Shown: positions 35,798 to 44,116, counted from the first letter of the stretch. The stretch: 44,631 bases of DNA from Candidatus Magasanikiibacteriota bacterium (GCA_018650645.1 JABIFP010000024.1:1-44631); one strand, 5' to 3'. Notes: generated by a model not told the origin, from the letters alone. Program-made: numbers and translations.

Positions 35798-35826
35798 ACT
35801 ATAGCATATAGAGGGGGGTATTGCAA
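35798..35826 (-). promoter_or_regulatory. Promoter of the sigma factor/DUF5667 operon
   Basis: On the - strand TTGCAA (35826-35821), a 17-nt spacer and TATAGT (35803-35798), with an upstream TG extension, make a full sigma-70-like promoter. The start is predicted near 35791, giving a leader of about 73 nt. Confidence 0.65.
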
Positions 35827-35916
35827 GAGAAATAACACCAAATCACCCTCAAAACAGCCTTTTTTGCCCATTTTTACCCAAAAAACGCTACTTGTGTATA
35901 ACTTTTCCCTCTTTTT

Positions 35917-35945
35917 TTGACCAAAATCGAAAAAAAAGGTACAAT
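35917..35945 (+). promoter_or_regulatory. Promoter of the small HTH gene
   Basis: TTGACC (35917-35922), 17 nt, and TACAAT (35940-35945) form a near-consensus promoter. The start falls near 35952, inside the inverted repeat at 35947-35968, so a bound regulator would block it. Confidence 0.65.
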
Positions 35946-35946
35946 T

Positions 35947-35968
35947 TTGTATACACTACCCTATACAA
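35947..35968. promoter_or_regulatory. Inverted-repeat operator candidate
   Basis: TTGTATA (35947-35953), an 8-nt spacer, and TATACAA (35962-35968) form a perfect 7-bp inverted repeat. It directly follows the -10 box and ends 10 nt before the HTH gene start. The natural candidate to bind it is the HTH protein itself. Confidence 0.5.
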
Positions 35969-35978
35969 TAAAAAATAT

Positions 35979-36290
35979 ATGGAGCACCCACCTGTCACCA
36001 AGGAAATCATTCGCCTTTCTATCTCAGAGGCTGCCCGCCTTTTTGGCGTCTCTCAGCAGACCATTAGAAGAGCAATAAAGGCCCAAGAAATCACCTATAT
36101 TGTGGTTGGTGGGCGCTATAAACTCAATTTTGAGAGCCTTGTGACCTGGTCACAGCAAAAAACAACGGTAAAAAACAAGATGAATAGCAAAGGAATTGGG
36201 CAATATGTGGATCAATGGAAAATTAGAAACACTCTCTATTCTCCAAGCAAAAAAACATTTAACCGAAAAAATCCTACTTCTGAGCAGTAA
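35979..36290 (+). CDS. Small helix-turn-helix (excisionase/MerR-like) DNA-binding protein
   Basis: This protein has 103 residues from the ATG at 35979. The open frame begins at 35892, but the promoter and operator lie inside that part. The core is IRLSISEAARLFGVSQQTIRRAI followed by ITYIVVGGRYKLNFESLVTW, the helix-turn-helix plus wing and Tyr-rich strand of the HTH_17/excisionase fold. The C-terminal 35 residues are basic. It sits alone in front of the DUF11-like gene, 14 nt upstream, and could regulate it and itself. Small regulators like this also occur as Xis proteins of mobile elements, but no integrase is nearby. Confidence 0.8.
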   Translation: MEHPPVTKEIIRLSISEAARLFGVSQQTIRRAIKAQEITYIVVGGRYKLNFESLVTWSQQKTTVKNKMNSKGIGQYVDQWKIRNTLYSPSKKTFNRKNPTSEQ

Positions 36291-36304
36291 TCTGGGTACT
36301 TTAT

Positions 36305-38101
36305 ATGCACTTTGTCTCTACCCATCTCAATAAAGACCATTTTTTCAAAAAACCACATCGATGGGTTATTGCGGTACTCGCATCCCCTATCCACGCAGCA
36401 GAACTCCATTATAAAAAACGATACCATTTAAAGTTTGCCCATGCGCGCAAGCTTTTTATTATGGATATGAGTATGCTGCTCAGCGTGCTGCTATTAAGCC
36501 TGGCTTCCCTCTTTTGGTATACCTATGACCCTACTATTACTGATTTAGTGTCACTTTCTCTTGCTACTGATAGCGAACGAGTGGTTAGCGGTGAAGAACT
36601 TACATATACCACAACCGTGACCAATTATGCCGATGTAACACTTACGGAAGCGACTATTGTACTACGCACACCACCTGGATTTATTATAGAAAAACGCACT
36701 CCAGAAAGTGCATATAACGCGCAAACAGATACATTTACTATTCCTAATCTTGCTCCCGGCGCAATGACAGAAATTTCTTTTCATGGAACCTTTTTTGCTG
36801 TACCCGAGGAGCCTACTCCACTAGAAGCAGTGCTCAGTTATATTCAAGAAGGTGGTGAAACAAGAGAGCGCATTGCCCGAACATCATTTGCATCGCTTAG
36901 AGGATCACTTCTTACGCTGAGTGGAACATTGCCGGAAAGAATTCCTGCAAAGGCCTCATTCCCCGTAACTTTAACTCTTGCCAATGATGGAGAAAAACCG
37001 CTTGCAGATATCCGTATTCCACTGACTTCTAACGGTGTAACGCTTTCGGCAAATGTGCAGCCCAATGTTACTATTTCTGAAACTCATCTTGAAATCGATT
37101 CGATTGCTGCTCATACCAATCTGAATCTTTCTGTGCAAGCAACTATAGAAGCCGCACGTCCACCATCACATGCAATTACTATAACTCCAGAAATTCTTGT
37201 TGCCGGCAGATATATTCAGCAGCTAGGCATCACGCATACATTTGCCATTGTTACTCCTGCGCTGTTTGCTGAAGCGTCTTGGAATGATGCTGGTGGCCCC
37301 CTTCTTCCTGGCCAAACTGTTTCGGCTAATGTACAAATCAGAAATAGCGGAGACACTGCGCTGATTAATGTTCGTGTGCAGCCTGTTACTCAAAAAAATA
37401 TCGCCTCAACTCCTACCACGCTCAGCAGTGCGCAATATCCTACGCTCGCGCGCATTGAAGCGGGAGCATCTATTACCATTCCCGTATCTTTCACAGTAAA
37501 CGCATTCCCTTCTGGAAGAGACCTCCTGTTTACTCCGTCTGTGCAAGTATTTGGAAACATGCCTGAATTGCCAGAAGTACACACCAGTTTCACAGCCACA
37601 CTTATAGAACGACCTATAGGTACTCGCATGCGGATGAGTACGGATGTCCGCTATTTCACAGCTGAAGGCGATCAGCTTGGCCGAGGACCACTTCCACCAC
37701 GCGTTGGAGAACAAACCAAGTACTGGGCCATTTTCACCCTTACAAATGGGACAAGCGCCGTACGCGATGTCCAATTCTCTGCGCAGCTCGCCCCACTTGC
37801 TAAGTGGACAGGAAGAACTGCTGTCAGTGTAGGAAATGACCTTTCATACGCTTCAACAAATCGATCTATTAGTTGGCAATACGGCTCTCTTGCCCCGGGA
37901 GCACAAGTACAACTCGGTATGGAAATTGGGTTTACTCCAACGGCTTCACACCTTGGATCTTCTCCAATTCTAATGACTGCTATTGGCGCTTCTGGTGTTG
38001 ATACGTATATCAATGCGGGAGTAACCGCTCCGTATGGGGCCATTGATGCAAGTTTACGAAATGACCGTATTGCGAAAGAGATTGGTGTGTCTGTAAAATA
38101 A
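36305..38101 (+). CDS. DUF11/Ig-like repeat surface protein with membrane anchor
   Basis: In this 598-residue protein residues 1-53 are basic and cytoplasmic, and residues 54-73 form one membrane segment (MSMLLSVLLLSLASLFWY). The rest is beta-sandwich repeats: ERVVSGEELTYTTTVTNYADVTLT (about 92-115) is a typical DUF11/CARDB start. Similar units begin near 210, 335 and 465, each with a 'xTVSANVQIRNSGDTALINV'-like core. It is therefore anchored inside-out, with Ig-like repeats outside the cell. No catalytic residues are evident. It is co-oriented with the HTH gene 14 nt upstream and ends at a strong bidirectional terminator. Confidence 0.8.
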   Translation: MHFVSTHLNKDHFFKKPHRWVIAVLASPIHAAELHYKKRYHLKFAHARKLFIMDMSMLLSVLLLSLASLFWYTYDPTITDLVSLSLATDSERVVSGEELTYTTTVTNYADVTLTEATIVLRTPPGFIIEKRTPESAYNAQTDTFTIPNLAPGAMTEISFHGTFFAVPEEPTPLEAVLSYIQEGGETRERIARTSFASLRGSLLTLSGTLPERIPAKASFPVTLTLANDGEKPLADIRIPLTSNGVTLSANVQPNVTISETHLEIDSIAAHTNLNLSVQATIEAARPPSHAITITPEILVAGRYIQQLGITHTFAIVTPALFAEASWNDAGGPLLPGQTVSANVQIRNSGDTALINVRVQPVTQKNIASTPTTLSSAQYPTLARIEAGASITIPVSFTVNAFPSGRDLLFTPSVQVFGNMPELPEVHTSFTATLIERPIGTRMRMSTDVRYFTAEGDQLGRGPLPPRVGEQTKYWAIFTLTNGTSAVRDVQFSAQLAPLAKWTGRTAVSVGNDLSYASTNRSISWQYGSLAPGAQVQLGMEIGFTPTASHLGSSPILMTAIGASGVDTYINAGVTAPYGAIDASLRNDRIAKEIGVSVK

Positions 38102-38109
38102 TAATCAAC

Positions 38110-38140
38110 AAAAAAGAACGGCTACAAACCGTTCTTTTTT
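38110..38140. terminator. Bidirectional rho-independent terminator
   Basis: AAAAAAGAACGG pairs perfectly with CCGTTCTTTTTT around the loop CTACAAA. The A-run and T-run let it stop both the DUF11-like gene (+) and the convergent GT4 gene whose stop is at 38142 (-). Confidence 0.9.
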
Positions 38141-38141
38141 A

Positions 38142-39308
38142 TTACGCTACTACAGATTCTGCAATAGGCAGTTGCTCTACGCTAGACGTATAGACTTCCT
38201 CAATGCGTTCAATGACGCGATCCCAGCTGTAATCTCTGGCAATCAATGCGGCATTTTTTGTACCAATTGAGGTCTGCTCCTCTTCTGAAAGAGTTAAGAG
38301 CATGTTCATTTTTTCTGTAAGATCTTTTACCTGTCCTTGTCTGAACCAGAATGATGAATTTGGCATAACCATTCTATGCTCATCAATGTCAGAAAGCAGT
38401 ACCGGAAGTCCATGACTCATCCCTTCGAGCACTACGATTGGCATACCCTCATTATCTGATGGGTGGACCTGCGCATATGCATGAGAAAGAAGTTCATGAA
38501 TTTTGTCTCCGGTAATCATGCCGGTAAAGATAATATCATTGTCGTTAAACGTCATTGCGTGCAAGGTGTTTTCATACTCTTCTGTGTGATGACCACCACC
38601 CGCAATTACTAATTTCTTTCCAGCAACTGTTTCTGGCGCAATCTGTTTGAGCATTTGCCATGCACGGATAAGGTAATGTGCACCTTTATGTGGAATAAGT
38701 CGTGACACCATGAGTACATACTCTTTTGAGTCGAGTCTGTATTCTTTCAGGAGATCACATCCATCACCGTGAATTGGTGGAAATTCTACTGCATTTGGAA
38801 TGTAGGTAAGATTTCCGCCGTATGATTTTGACGCGTATTGTTTAATAGTTGTAGAAACAGCAATTGTTTCATGTGCGAATGCACACGCTGCCCATTCACC
38901 AAAACGAAGAATGGTTCTTGCCATCCAGTTCCACTTTTTATGCATTCTATCGATTGAATGGAATGTGGTAACAACGCGAGTGTCTTTGGCAAACAATCTT
39001 GGAATCCAAGAAAGGAGTGCCGGACCAACACCATGATAATGAATCACATCAACGCCTTTTTCAATCGCATCAATAGTGCTCACAAATACATGAGAAATCG
39101 TATCAAGATGTTTTGTTTCAATTGAAGGCTTGTAGACTACTTGGGCGCCATCAACAACCGCCTCTTTTGAAGGGCTGTACCATGGGCGGGCATACACAAT
39201 CACATCGTGATTACGCATAGCCAAACGACGAGACAGATCATGTACATGTCGCTCAACACCCCCACCTGCGGCAGGAATACCTTTTTGTCCAATCATTGCA
39301 ATAGTCAT
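38142..39308 (-). CDS. GT4 family glycosyltransferase with DUF1972-type N-domain
   Basis: In this 388-residue GT-B enzyme the first ~180 residues show IGQKGIPAAGGGVERHVHDL, a conserved KHLDTISHVFVSTIDAI segment and IHYHGVGPALLSW. This fits the DUF1972 family of rhamnosyltransferase-like proteins, such as WchF-type enzymes. The C-domain contains VSRLIPHKGAHYLIRAW and the EX7E motif NEGMPIVVLEGMSHG. All catalytic positions look intact. It is transcribed from its own strong promoter (TTGACA-17-TATTAT) and ends at the bidirectional terminator at 38110. In other bacteria such enzymes add the second sugar of a capsule or O-antigen unit; that role is assumed here. Confidence 0.88.
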   Translation of the reverse strand: MTIAMIGQKGIPAAGGGVERHVHDLSRRLAMRNHDVIVYARPWYSPSKEAVVDGAQVVYKPSIETKHLDTISHVFVSTIDAIEKGVDVIHYHGVGPALLSWIPRLFAKDTRVVTTFHSIDRMHKKWNWMARTILRFGEWAACAFAHETIAVSTTIKQYASKSYGGNLTYIPNAVEFPPIHGDGCDLLKEYRLDSKEYVLMVSRLIPHKGAHYLIRAWQMLKQIAPETVAGKKLVIAGGGHHTEEYENTLHAMTFNDNDIIFTGMITGDKIHELLSHAYAQVHPSDNEGMPIVVLEGMSHGLPVLLSDIDEHRMVMPNSSFWFRQGQVKDLTEKMNMLLTLSEEEQTSIGTKNAALIARDYSWDRVIERIEEVYTSSVEQLPIAESVVA

Positions 39309-39350
39309 ACTTGCGTGTTCGCCTGTGCTAGAAGGCTAGATTAACAGATA

Positions 39351-39379
39351 ATAATAGCAGAAATAATCGATTTTGTCAA
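39351..39379 (-). promoter_or_regulatory. Strong promoter of the DUF1972-type GT4 gene
   Basis: On the - strand TTGACA (39379-39374) is perfect, the spacer is 17 nt, and TATTAT (39356-39351) has a TG extension. This is the closest match to consensus in the window. The predicted start is near 39344, giving a leader of about 36 nt. Confidence 0.8.
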
Positions 39380-39405
39380 GAGTGGATAGAAGTTCTTGGT
39401 ATAAC

Positions 39406-39434
39406 AAAAAATTGGCTTATTTAAGCCAATTTTT
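39406..39434 (-). terminator. Rho-independent terminator of the glycoside-hydrolase-like gene
   Basis: AATTGGCTTA and TAAGCCAATT pair perfectly with a 2-nt TT centre, flanked by A-runs and T-runs that extend the stem to about 13 bp. On the - strand it ends in TTTTTTGTT. It is 10 nt past the stop at 39445 and upstream of the next promoter. Confidence 0.88.
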
Positions 39435-39444
39435 CACTCTTTTT

Positions 39445-41445
39445 TTATAATCCACTACTCATCCCCACAATATCTCCCTGCCCATCGAAGTCTACATCGG
39501 TGATTCTAACGTCTATACCCGGGTAATCAATGGCCTGATAGGCGGTAAATTGCTCCCCTATTTGGGTGCCAAAACCGTCAAAACTGCGAATATAGGGCTT
39601 TCCACCAGGTCCGGGGCTCACAACCACTTCTTCCCTACTATCCCCGTCTAAGGAGCCTGTAGCGACGTTCACGCCACCTTTAAAAGCGGCTTCATACACC
39701 ATCCATTCATGCTGCAATACAAGGTTATGAGAGTACACTGATACCTTTGGCGATCTGCCTTTTCCAGCTCCAATAATAATCTCTCCAAACGGATCATAAT
39801 CTACATTTCCCATTGCCACGCTATACCCACCGGTATAGTCTTTTCCAAACGGATACCACTCCTCTACAATCTTTAACCCATCTAATGTGTATACTTTTAT
39901 AGGATGTGCCCCGTCACCAAATCCTGGCGCAACAACGAGTTCTAATCGTCTGCCGGCATTGATGTTTCCAATAGCCACCCGCAAGGTTCCTTGGTACTGT
40001 GCAGTGTACGGCCACAGGGTAAAAAATGGTTGCCCATTGTGTTTCCAGCCGCGCATTTTATTTCCTTTGACTTCAATCAGGTCGTCTCTTCCATCTCCGT
40101 CTAAATCCATACGCGCAATTTGCTGCCCACCTTTATACGCATCTTCAAATGCAAAATAGCCGTTTCTTACGCGTTCACCATCGGGTCTAAAAAATCTGAC
40201 AAACGATCCGTTGGTAAAAATAGTCCCGCGCAGATTTTCGAATGTTTTTAACAGGAGTTGTCCGTCATGCGCGTCAACATCGAGTGTGCTAATAATGCGT
40301 CCATTATTTACCGAACTATCTTGATCACCGCGGAGCGCTTCGTATTCGCCGCCAAGTGAAATTCGTTTTGCTGCGCCAGTACTATTTACCACCGCAATCC
40401 CATTTTCAAATTCGCGGGTCCACACATCGCCCTTATATGATGTGTTTCCATTACTCCCTTTTGCTTCTGCAATTGGTGCGCCTAAATCTGAATCGTATTC
40501 GTCATACCACCACAACTGCCCGTGATCTTGATCACCAAAGGTAAACGAATAATAGCCGTCTTCCATAAGCGCGCTACTGAGCGTAAAACGCATGTGTTTG
40601 TAATTGGTATTGTTTCCGGTGTTCCCCGTATTTGCATTAATAACATTCACATCTGGTTGAATCGACTCTTCATCATTATATGCATAGGTATTCATGGTTG
40701 GCTCCCAAGCCGGCTGCACAAAATTTTCTATCATCTGCCCATTTACATCTTTTGTAAACTCACGGGACGTTCCATTTACCACCACAATTGTATCTGCGGG
40801 TGCTTTTTCTCTGGTCTTTTTATACAGTGTCTTGAGCCCTTCTCTCCACGCAGTATTTGGGCTTGTATCGATGCGTCCATCTTTATTTAAGTCGATATCA
40901 TTACCGGTTGCCCACGTTACATCTGCCCATGCGTTATCAAAAAACACACCATCCCAATGCCCACTTGATAATAGTTCATCTACGACAAAATCGCTGAGCA
41001 TGTCATGATACGACTCGCCAGAAACTGTAGGCCCAACAGAAGACACGTTCAATAATGTAGTTCCTGGCCACCAGCCAAGCTTGTTTCCGCGGCTATCTGT
41101 TACATACCACTGTGACTCAATTTTTTCAGCTAATGTTTTCCGCAGCTTAGAACTCGAATGTGCTGCATCGTTACTAATTTCTTGCGCAGTAATATATGCC
41201 AGCATAATGACATCAGGATTTGCCTGCCGAATTTTTCTGAGCTGCGCGGCGCTAGTATGCTGCGTTTCCATATCTAAAATCAGCAAATCCCATTTTGCTA
41301 ATTCCGTTGCAGCAGTGTTACTAATGTCCCAATCCAAATAATAATTCGCTTTACGCGGAAAGGGATGCTCTGTGATTGCTTGCGTTTGCGCAGGAATACT
41401 GCACAAAAGTAACGCAATCATAATTGTGAGAAATTGTTTCTTCAT
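39445..41445 (-). CDS. Secreted glycoside-hydrolase-like protein with C-terminal FG-GAP/VCBS-type repeats
   Basis: In this 666-residue protein a signal peptide (MKKQFLTIMIALLLCSIPAQTQA) is followed by a TIM-barrel-like domain (about 27-330). Motifs there include YYLDWDISNT, LLILDMETQ, WDGVFFDNAWADV and DTIVVVNGT, a layout of uncharacterised putative glycoside hydrolases (GHL15-like). The FFDNAW acid could be catalytic. Residues ~420-660 hold repeats with DLDGDGRDDLIEV, IGNINAGRRLELVV and VDYDPFGEIIIGAG, typical of FG-GAP propeller blades that bind calcium or carbohydrate. It lies 21 nt after a GT4 gene and may trim or remodel the surface glycan. GGGGGAG upstream of the ATG is a fair ribosome binding site. 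Confidence 0.75.
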   Translation of the reverse strand: MKKQFLTIMIALLLCSIPAQTQAITEHPFPRKANYYLDWDISNTAATELAKWDLLILDMETQHTSAAQLRKIRQANPDVIMLAYITAQEISNDAAHSSSKLRKTLAEKIESQWYVTDSRGNKLGWWPGTTLLNVSSVGPTVSGESYHDMLSDFVVDELLSSGHWDGVFFDNAWADVTWATGNDIDLNKDGRIDTSPNTAWREGLKTLYKKTREKAPADTIVVVNGTSREFTKDVNGQMIENFVQPAWEPTMNTYAYNDEESIQPDVNVINANTGNTGNNTNYKHMRFTLSSALMEDGYYSFTFGDQDHGQLWWYDEYDSDLGAPIAEAKGSNGNTSYKGDVWTREFENGIAVVNSTGAAKRISLGGEYEALRGDQDSSVNNGRIISTLDVDAHDGQLLLKTFENLRGTIFTNGSFVRFFRPDGERVRNGYFAFEDAYKGGQQIARMDLDGDGRDDLIEVKGNKMRGWKHNGQPFFTLWPYTAQYQGTLRVAIGNINAGRRLELVVAPGFGDGAHPIKVYTLDGLKIVEEWYPFGKDYTGGYSVAMGNVDYDPFGEIIIGAGKGRSPKVSVYSHNLVLQHEWMVYEAAFKGGVNVATGSLDGDSREEVVVSPGPGGKPYIRSFDGFGTQIGEQFTAYQAIDYPGIDVRITDVDFDGQGDIVGMSSGL

Positions 41446-41466
41446 AATTGCTGGACACTCCCCCGC

Positions 41467-42552
41467 TTAACTGAGCTGCTCGTATATGGCTTCTATCTTT
41501 GCGACATGCGCCTCTGCCGAAAAATGTTCTTTTGCATACACTCTTCCAGCGGCTGCAATTCTTTTCATGCGTCTTTTCTTATTATGGACATCTGAAATTG
41601 CTGCAGCGAGTGCTGCGCTATCTTTCTCTGGTACAACAATACCAGTTTCCCCATTTTTTACAAGATTTACAGCCGCCGGCTGCGATGCAATGACCAATCG
41701 CCCGGTTCCCATGGCTTCCATCATAACAAGACTCATGCCTTCCCAAAGTGACGGTTGCACTACCACATCGATTGTTTTATATGCGTTTGCCAGCTGATCT
41801 GAAACACCATGCCACGTAATTTTTTTTGCAATGCCAAGCGATTCTGCTTCTTTTTGAAGTGGCTCGGCTAAAGAACCATCACCATACACATCCAGTGTCC
41901 AGTTCACTTCTTTTGGTAGTGTTCCTAGCGCTTTCAGTAAATACGTATGCCCCTTTTGCTCTTCTAATCTTCCGATTGTTGCGAGCCTTACGGTGCTTTC
42001 TGAAAGAACCGATTTGTCAGAAAGTTTGAGCCATGGCGCTAAATCCACTCCGTTTGGAATCGTTTGTACTGTGCCTGCATCAAATCCGTAATCGGCATAC
42101 AAAAATGAAGTGACTTCTTTTGCCACGCCAATAATGTTATTTACCTGTGTAAAAATCACACCCCATATTTTTCTTCTAAGCCATGACTCTTGCTTACGCA
42201 CATTATGCACTGTAGACACCCACTTTACGTGCGGCATCTTCTTTTTTAATGTTAACGCCAACAAATCTCCGCCAAATAAATGCGAGTGAATAATATCTGG
42301 CTCAAACTCTTCCGCAATTTCTAACAGTTTATGATATGCCTTACGCCTTCCCCCAAGCGAATGTCTGTCTACCACATGCGCATCAATATTTGCCTGTTGA
42401 AACTGTGCAAACAATTCCCCACCACCGTTTGTACTGGCTACGCGTACCTTATACTTCTTTTTATCTAGTTTCTTTGCATACAAAAGTACTAGCCGCTCTG
42501 CGCCGCCTGTGGTATATCTTGGCATGATGTGAAGAATCTTTTTTTTACGCAT
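41467..42552 (-). CDS. GT4 family glycosyltransferase
   Basis: In this 361-residue GT-B enzyme RYTTGGAERLVLLYAKKL at about 12-29 is the N-domain glycine motif. IHSHLFGGDLLAL marks the acceptor side, and IPNGVDLAPW marks the linker. ATIGRLEEQKGHTYLLKAL starts the C-domain and EX7E is WEGMSLVMMEAMGTG near 275. The second half ends with EKDSAALAAAISDV, another family feature. It sits between a ligase/polymerase gene (6 nt upstream) and a secreted hydrolase-like gene (21 nt downstream) in one - strand operon. The product probably acts on lipid-linked glycan at the inner face of the membrane. Confidence 0.88.
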   Translation of the reverse strand: MRKKKILHIMPRYTTGGAERLVLLYAKKLDKKKYKVRVASTNGGGELFAQFQQANIDAHVVDRHSLGGRRKAYHKLLEIAEEFEPDIIHSHLFGGDLLALTLKKKMPHVKWVSTVHNVRKQESWLRRKIWGVIFTQVNNIIGVAKEVTSFLYADYGFDAGTVQTIPNGVDLAPWLKLSDKSVLSESTVRLATIGRLEEQKGHTYLLKALGTLPKEVNWTLDVYGDGSLAEPLQKEAESLGIAKKITWHGVSDQLANAYKTIDVVVQPSLWEGMSLVMMEAMGTGRLVIASQPAAVNLVKNGETGIVVPEKDSAALAAAISDVHNKKRRMKRIAAAGRVYAKEHFSAEAHVAKIEAIYEQLS

Positions 42553-42558
42553 ACAGCA

Positions 42559-43992
42559 TTACGAATCAGGTTCGTATCGTTTATACGCTTTTGCATGCAT
42601 TCCCAAAGCAAAGGCTACCGCTAATGGTGCCCATACTTTAGAACTGTACATGTGCGTGTTAAATAGTTGGAAGGTCATTGGTGCCACTATCAGCATTACC
42701 GCAAGTAGTAACTTGTCATGATGCGCATGTTTTTTTGCTTTTGCGTATCTAAGAACTATTGGCGCAAGAATAGCAACAATGAGCAATCCAAATGTTAACA
42801 AGCCAAACAGTCCTTGCTCTGCTAATAATTTTTGCATGACCCCATGTGCATCTTGCTGCCCACCAATTTCCATCTGGAACACCAGCATTTCTGACGCGCG
42901 TGTTGGGAACATTCCTGCGCCTTGCCCCAGCATTGGGTGTACAAAAAATAATATGAGTGACATTTCTGTAAGCATCCACCGAGCAGCTGTCGATGTGTAC
43001 ACATCTGTTGTGGTAAGCATGAACGCAACAAACGTAAGCACCAGCATGAACGCTGCAACAATAATCCACAGGTGTTCTTTAATAAAGTGCCACAAATGAA
43101 ACTTTCTTTGCATGGCCAAAAAGAGCGACCCTAAAATAATAAACGTAATCCAACCAGCTCGTGAAAAAGTAAATAACCCAATCAGTGAAATAAAGATAAT
43201 TCCTGCCATGAGCCACTGCTTTGTTTTTTTCTTTATTTCTGTATGCCACAAATAAAACCACACCGGAATGGTTGTGGTAATTGCTTCTGCTAAAAAGACA
43301 TGCTGATCGCCAAAAGGCATCCAACCAAAGAGTGAAATTGGCACCGCACGCGGTAATACGCCACCTGTCCACTGCAGCGTAATCAGTCCAAGGAACCCTT
43401 GCACCGCAGCGAGTAATCCTACTGCAGCAAGAATCTTTAATGACACTTCTAGCACTCGTGATTTTTTCATGGCGTTTACTCCAACAATGAAATATCCTAA
43501 ATAAAAGAGGAGTAAAAATCGAGCTATAAAATGAACTGCTGTTGGTACCTCTGTAATCGATTCGATGTTTACTAAAGAGAGTACCGCTGAGAGCATAAAG
43601 AGCGCGTACCACCCAAGCATCGGGAGCATGATAGGTTTGTCTTTGCCTGCCAAATACCTCCGTAAACCGTATCCAAGAAGTGCAATAAAAGAAAACACGG
43701 CCCAAAAATCTACCACGGGCGCTTCTATAGAAAGCAGCTGCGGATAGCCAGAAAATAGATACCAAAAATTCTCTAATCGAATAACCCAATGCGGTGTAAG
43801 AGAAAGTGCTAAGAGCCCGTACCACGCGTATTCAATATGATGCGAGAAGATAACAAGCACGACAGCCAAGAGTGCGGCAACAACAATAATTGGCCCGAGC
43901 CACGCAATGAGTAACCCTGCAAAAAGCATGGCTGCCAAATACGCACACACTTTTGCGAGCGTTGAAATGTTTGAACTGCGTTTTCTAAACAT
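42559..43992 (-). CDS. O-antigen ligase/polymerase (Wzy_C family)
   Basis: This protein has 477 residues from the ATG at 43992. The frame extends to 44085, but the promoter lies there. About 12 membrane segments are visible. The family core FTFSRAGWITFIILGSLFLA is near 265, and the periplasmic loop has GQGAGMFPTR then GGQQDAHGVMQKLLAEQGLFG, giving the conserved His-Gly and Glu-x-Gly pattern of O-antigen ligases/polymerases. It has no TPR tail, unlike the ligase at 27563. Its own extended -10 promoter lies at 44003-44011, so the mRNA would start about 4 nt before the ATG. It is the first gene of the last - strand operon, at the right edge of the AT-rich block. Confidence 0.82.
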   Translation of the reverse strand: MFRKRSSNISTLAKVCAYLAAMLFAGLLIAWLGPIIVVAALLAVVLVIFSHHIEYAWYGLLALSLTPHWVIRLENFWYLFSGYPQLLSIEAPVVDFWAVFSFIALLGYGLRRYLAGKDKPIMLPMLGWYALFMLSAVLSLVNIESITEVPTAVHFIARFLLLFYLGYFIVGVNAMKKSRVLEVSLKILAAVGLLAAVQGFLGLITLQWTGGVLPRAVPISLFGWMPFGDQHVFLAEAITTTIPVWFYLWHTEIKKKTKQWLMAGIIFISLIGLFTFSRAGWITFIILGSLFLAMQRKFHLWHFIKEHLWIIVAAFMLVLTFVAFMLTTTDVYTSTAARWMLTEMSLILFFVHPMLGQGAGMFPTRASEMLVFQMEIGGQQDAHGVMQKLLAEQGLFGLLTFGLLIVAILAPIVLRYAKAKKHAHHDKLLLAVMLIVAPMTFQLFNTHMYSSKVWAPLAVAFALGMHAKAYKRYEPDS

Positions 43993-44002
43993 AGATGCGC
44001 AC

Positions 44003-44011
44003 AGTATAGCA
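44003..44011 (-). promoter_or_regulatory. Extended -10 promoter of the ligase/polymerase operon
   Basis: On the - strand TGCTATACT (44011-44003) is an extended -10 box. Its -35 region is only T-rich. The start falls near 43996, about 4 nt before the ATG at 43992, a nearly leaderless mRNA. Confidence 0.5.
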
Positions 44012-44069
44012 TTTTTGCGCAAACAAAAAAACACCATTTCTGATATTTTTTTGTCTGTGCTTTTGCACC

Positions 44070-44116
44070 TTGTCATGCTCACCATGGAGAGAGTCTATGG
44101 TGGTCATAATTAGATG
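44070..44116. other. Right composition junction
   Basis: AT-rich, promoter-like DNA gives way to GC-rich DNA here. A short inverted repeat (CACCAT/ATGGTG) is enclosed by two copies of GTCAT. No gene, integrase site or tRNA is seen. The exact join cannot be fixed to better than about 40 nt. Confidence 0.5.

Noticed and set aside
35892-35978. Longer start for the HTH gene.
   Set aside because: Those codons cover the promoter and inverted repeat; the ATG at 35979 gives the normal family start.
43993-44085. Longer start for the ligase/polymerase gene.
   Set aside because: The added residues are translated from the promoter region and are not hydrophobic or family-like.
44075-44105. GTCAT direct repeats around CACCAT/ATGGTG as a target-site duplication.
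   Set aside because: Both copies are on the same side of the insert and are only 5 nt; no matching copy is found at the left join.
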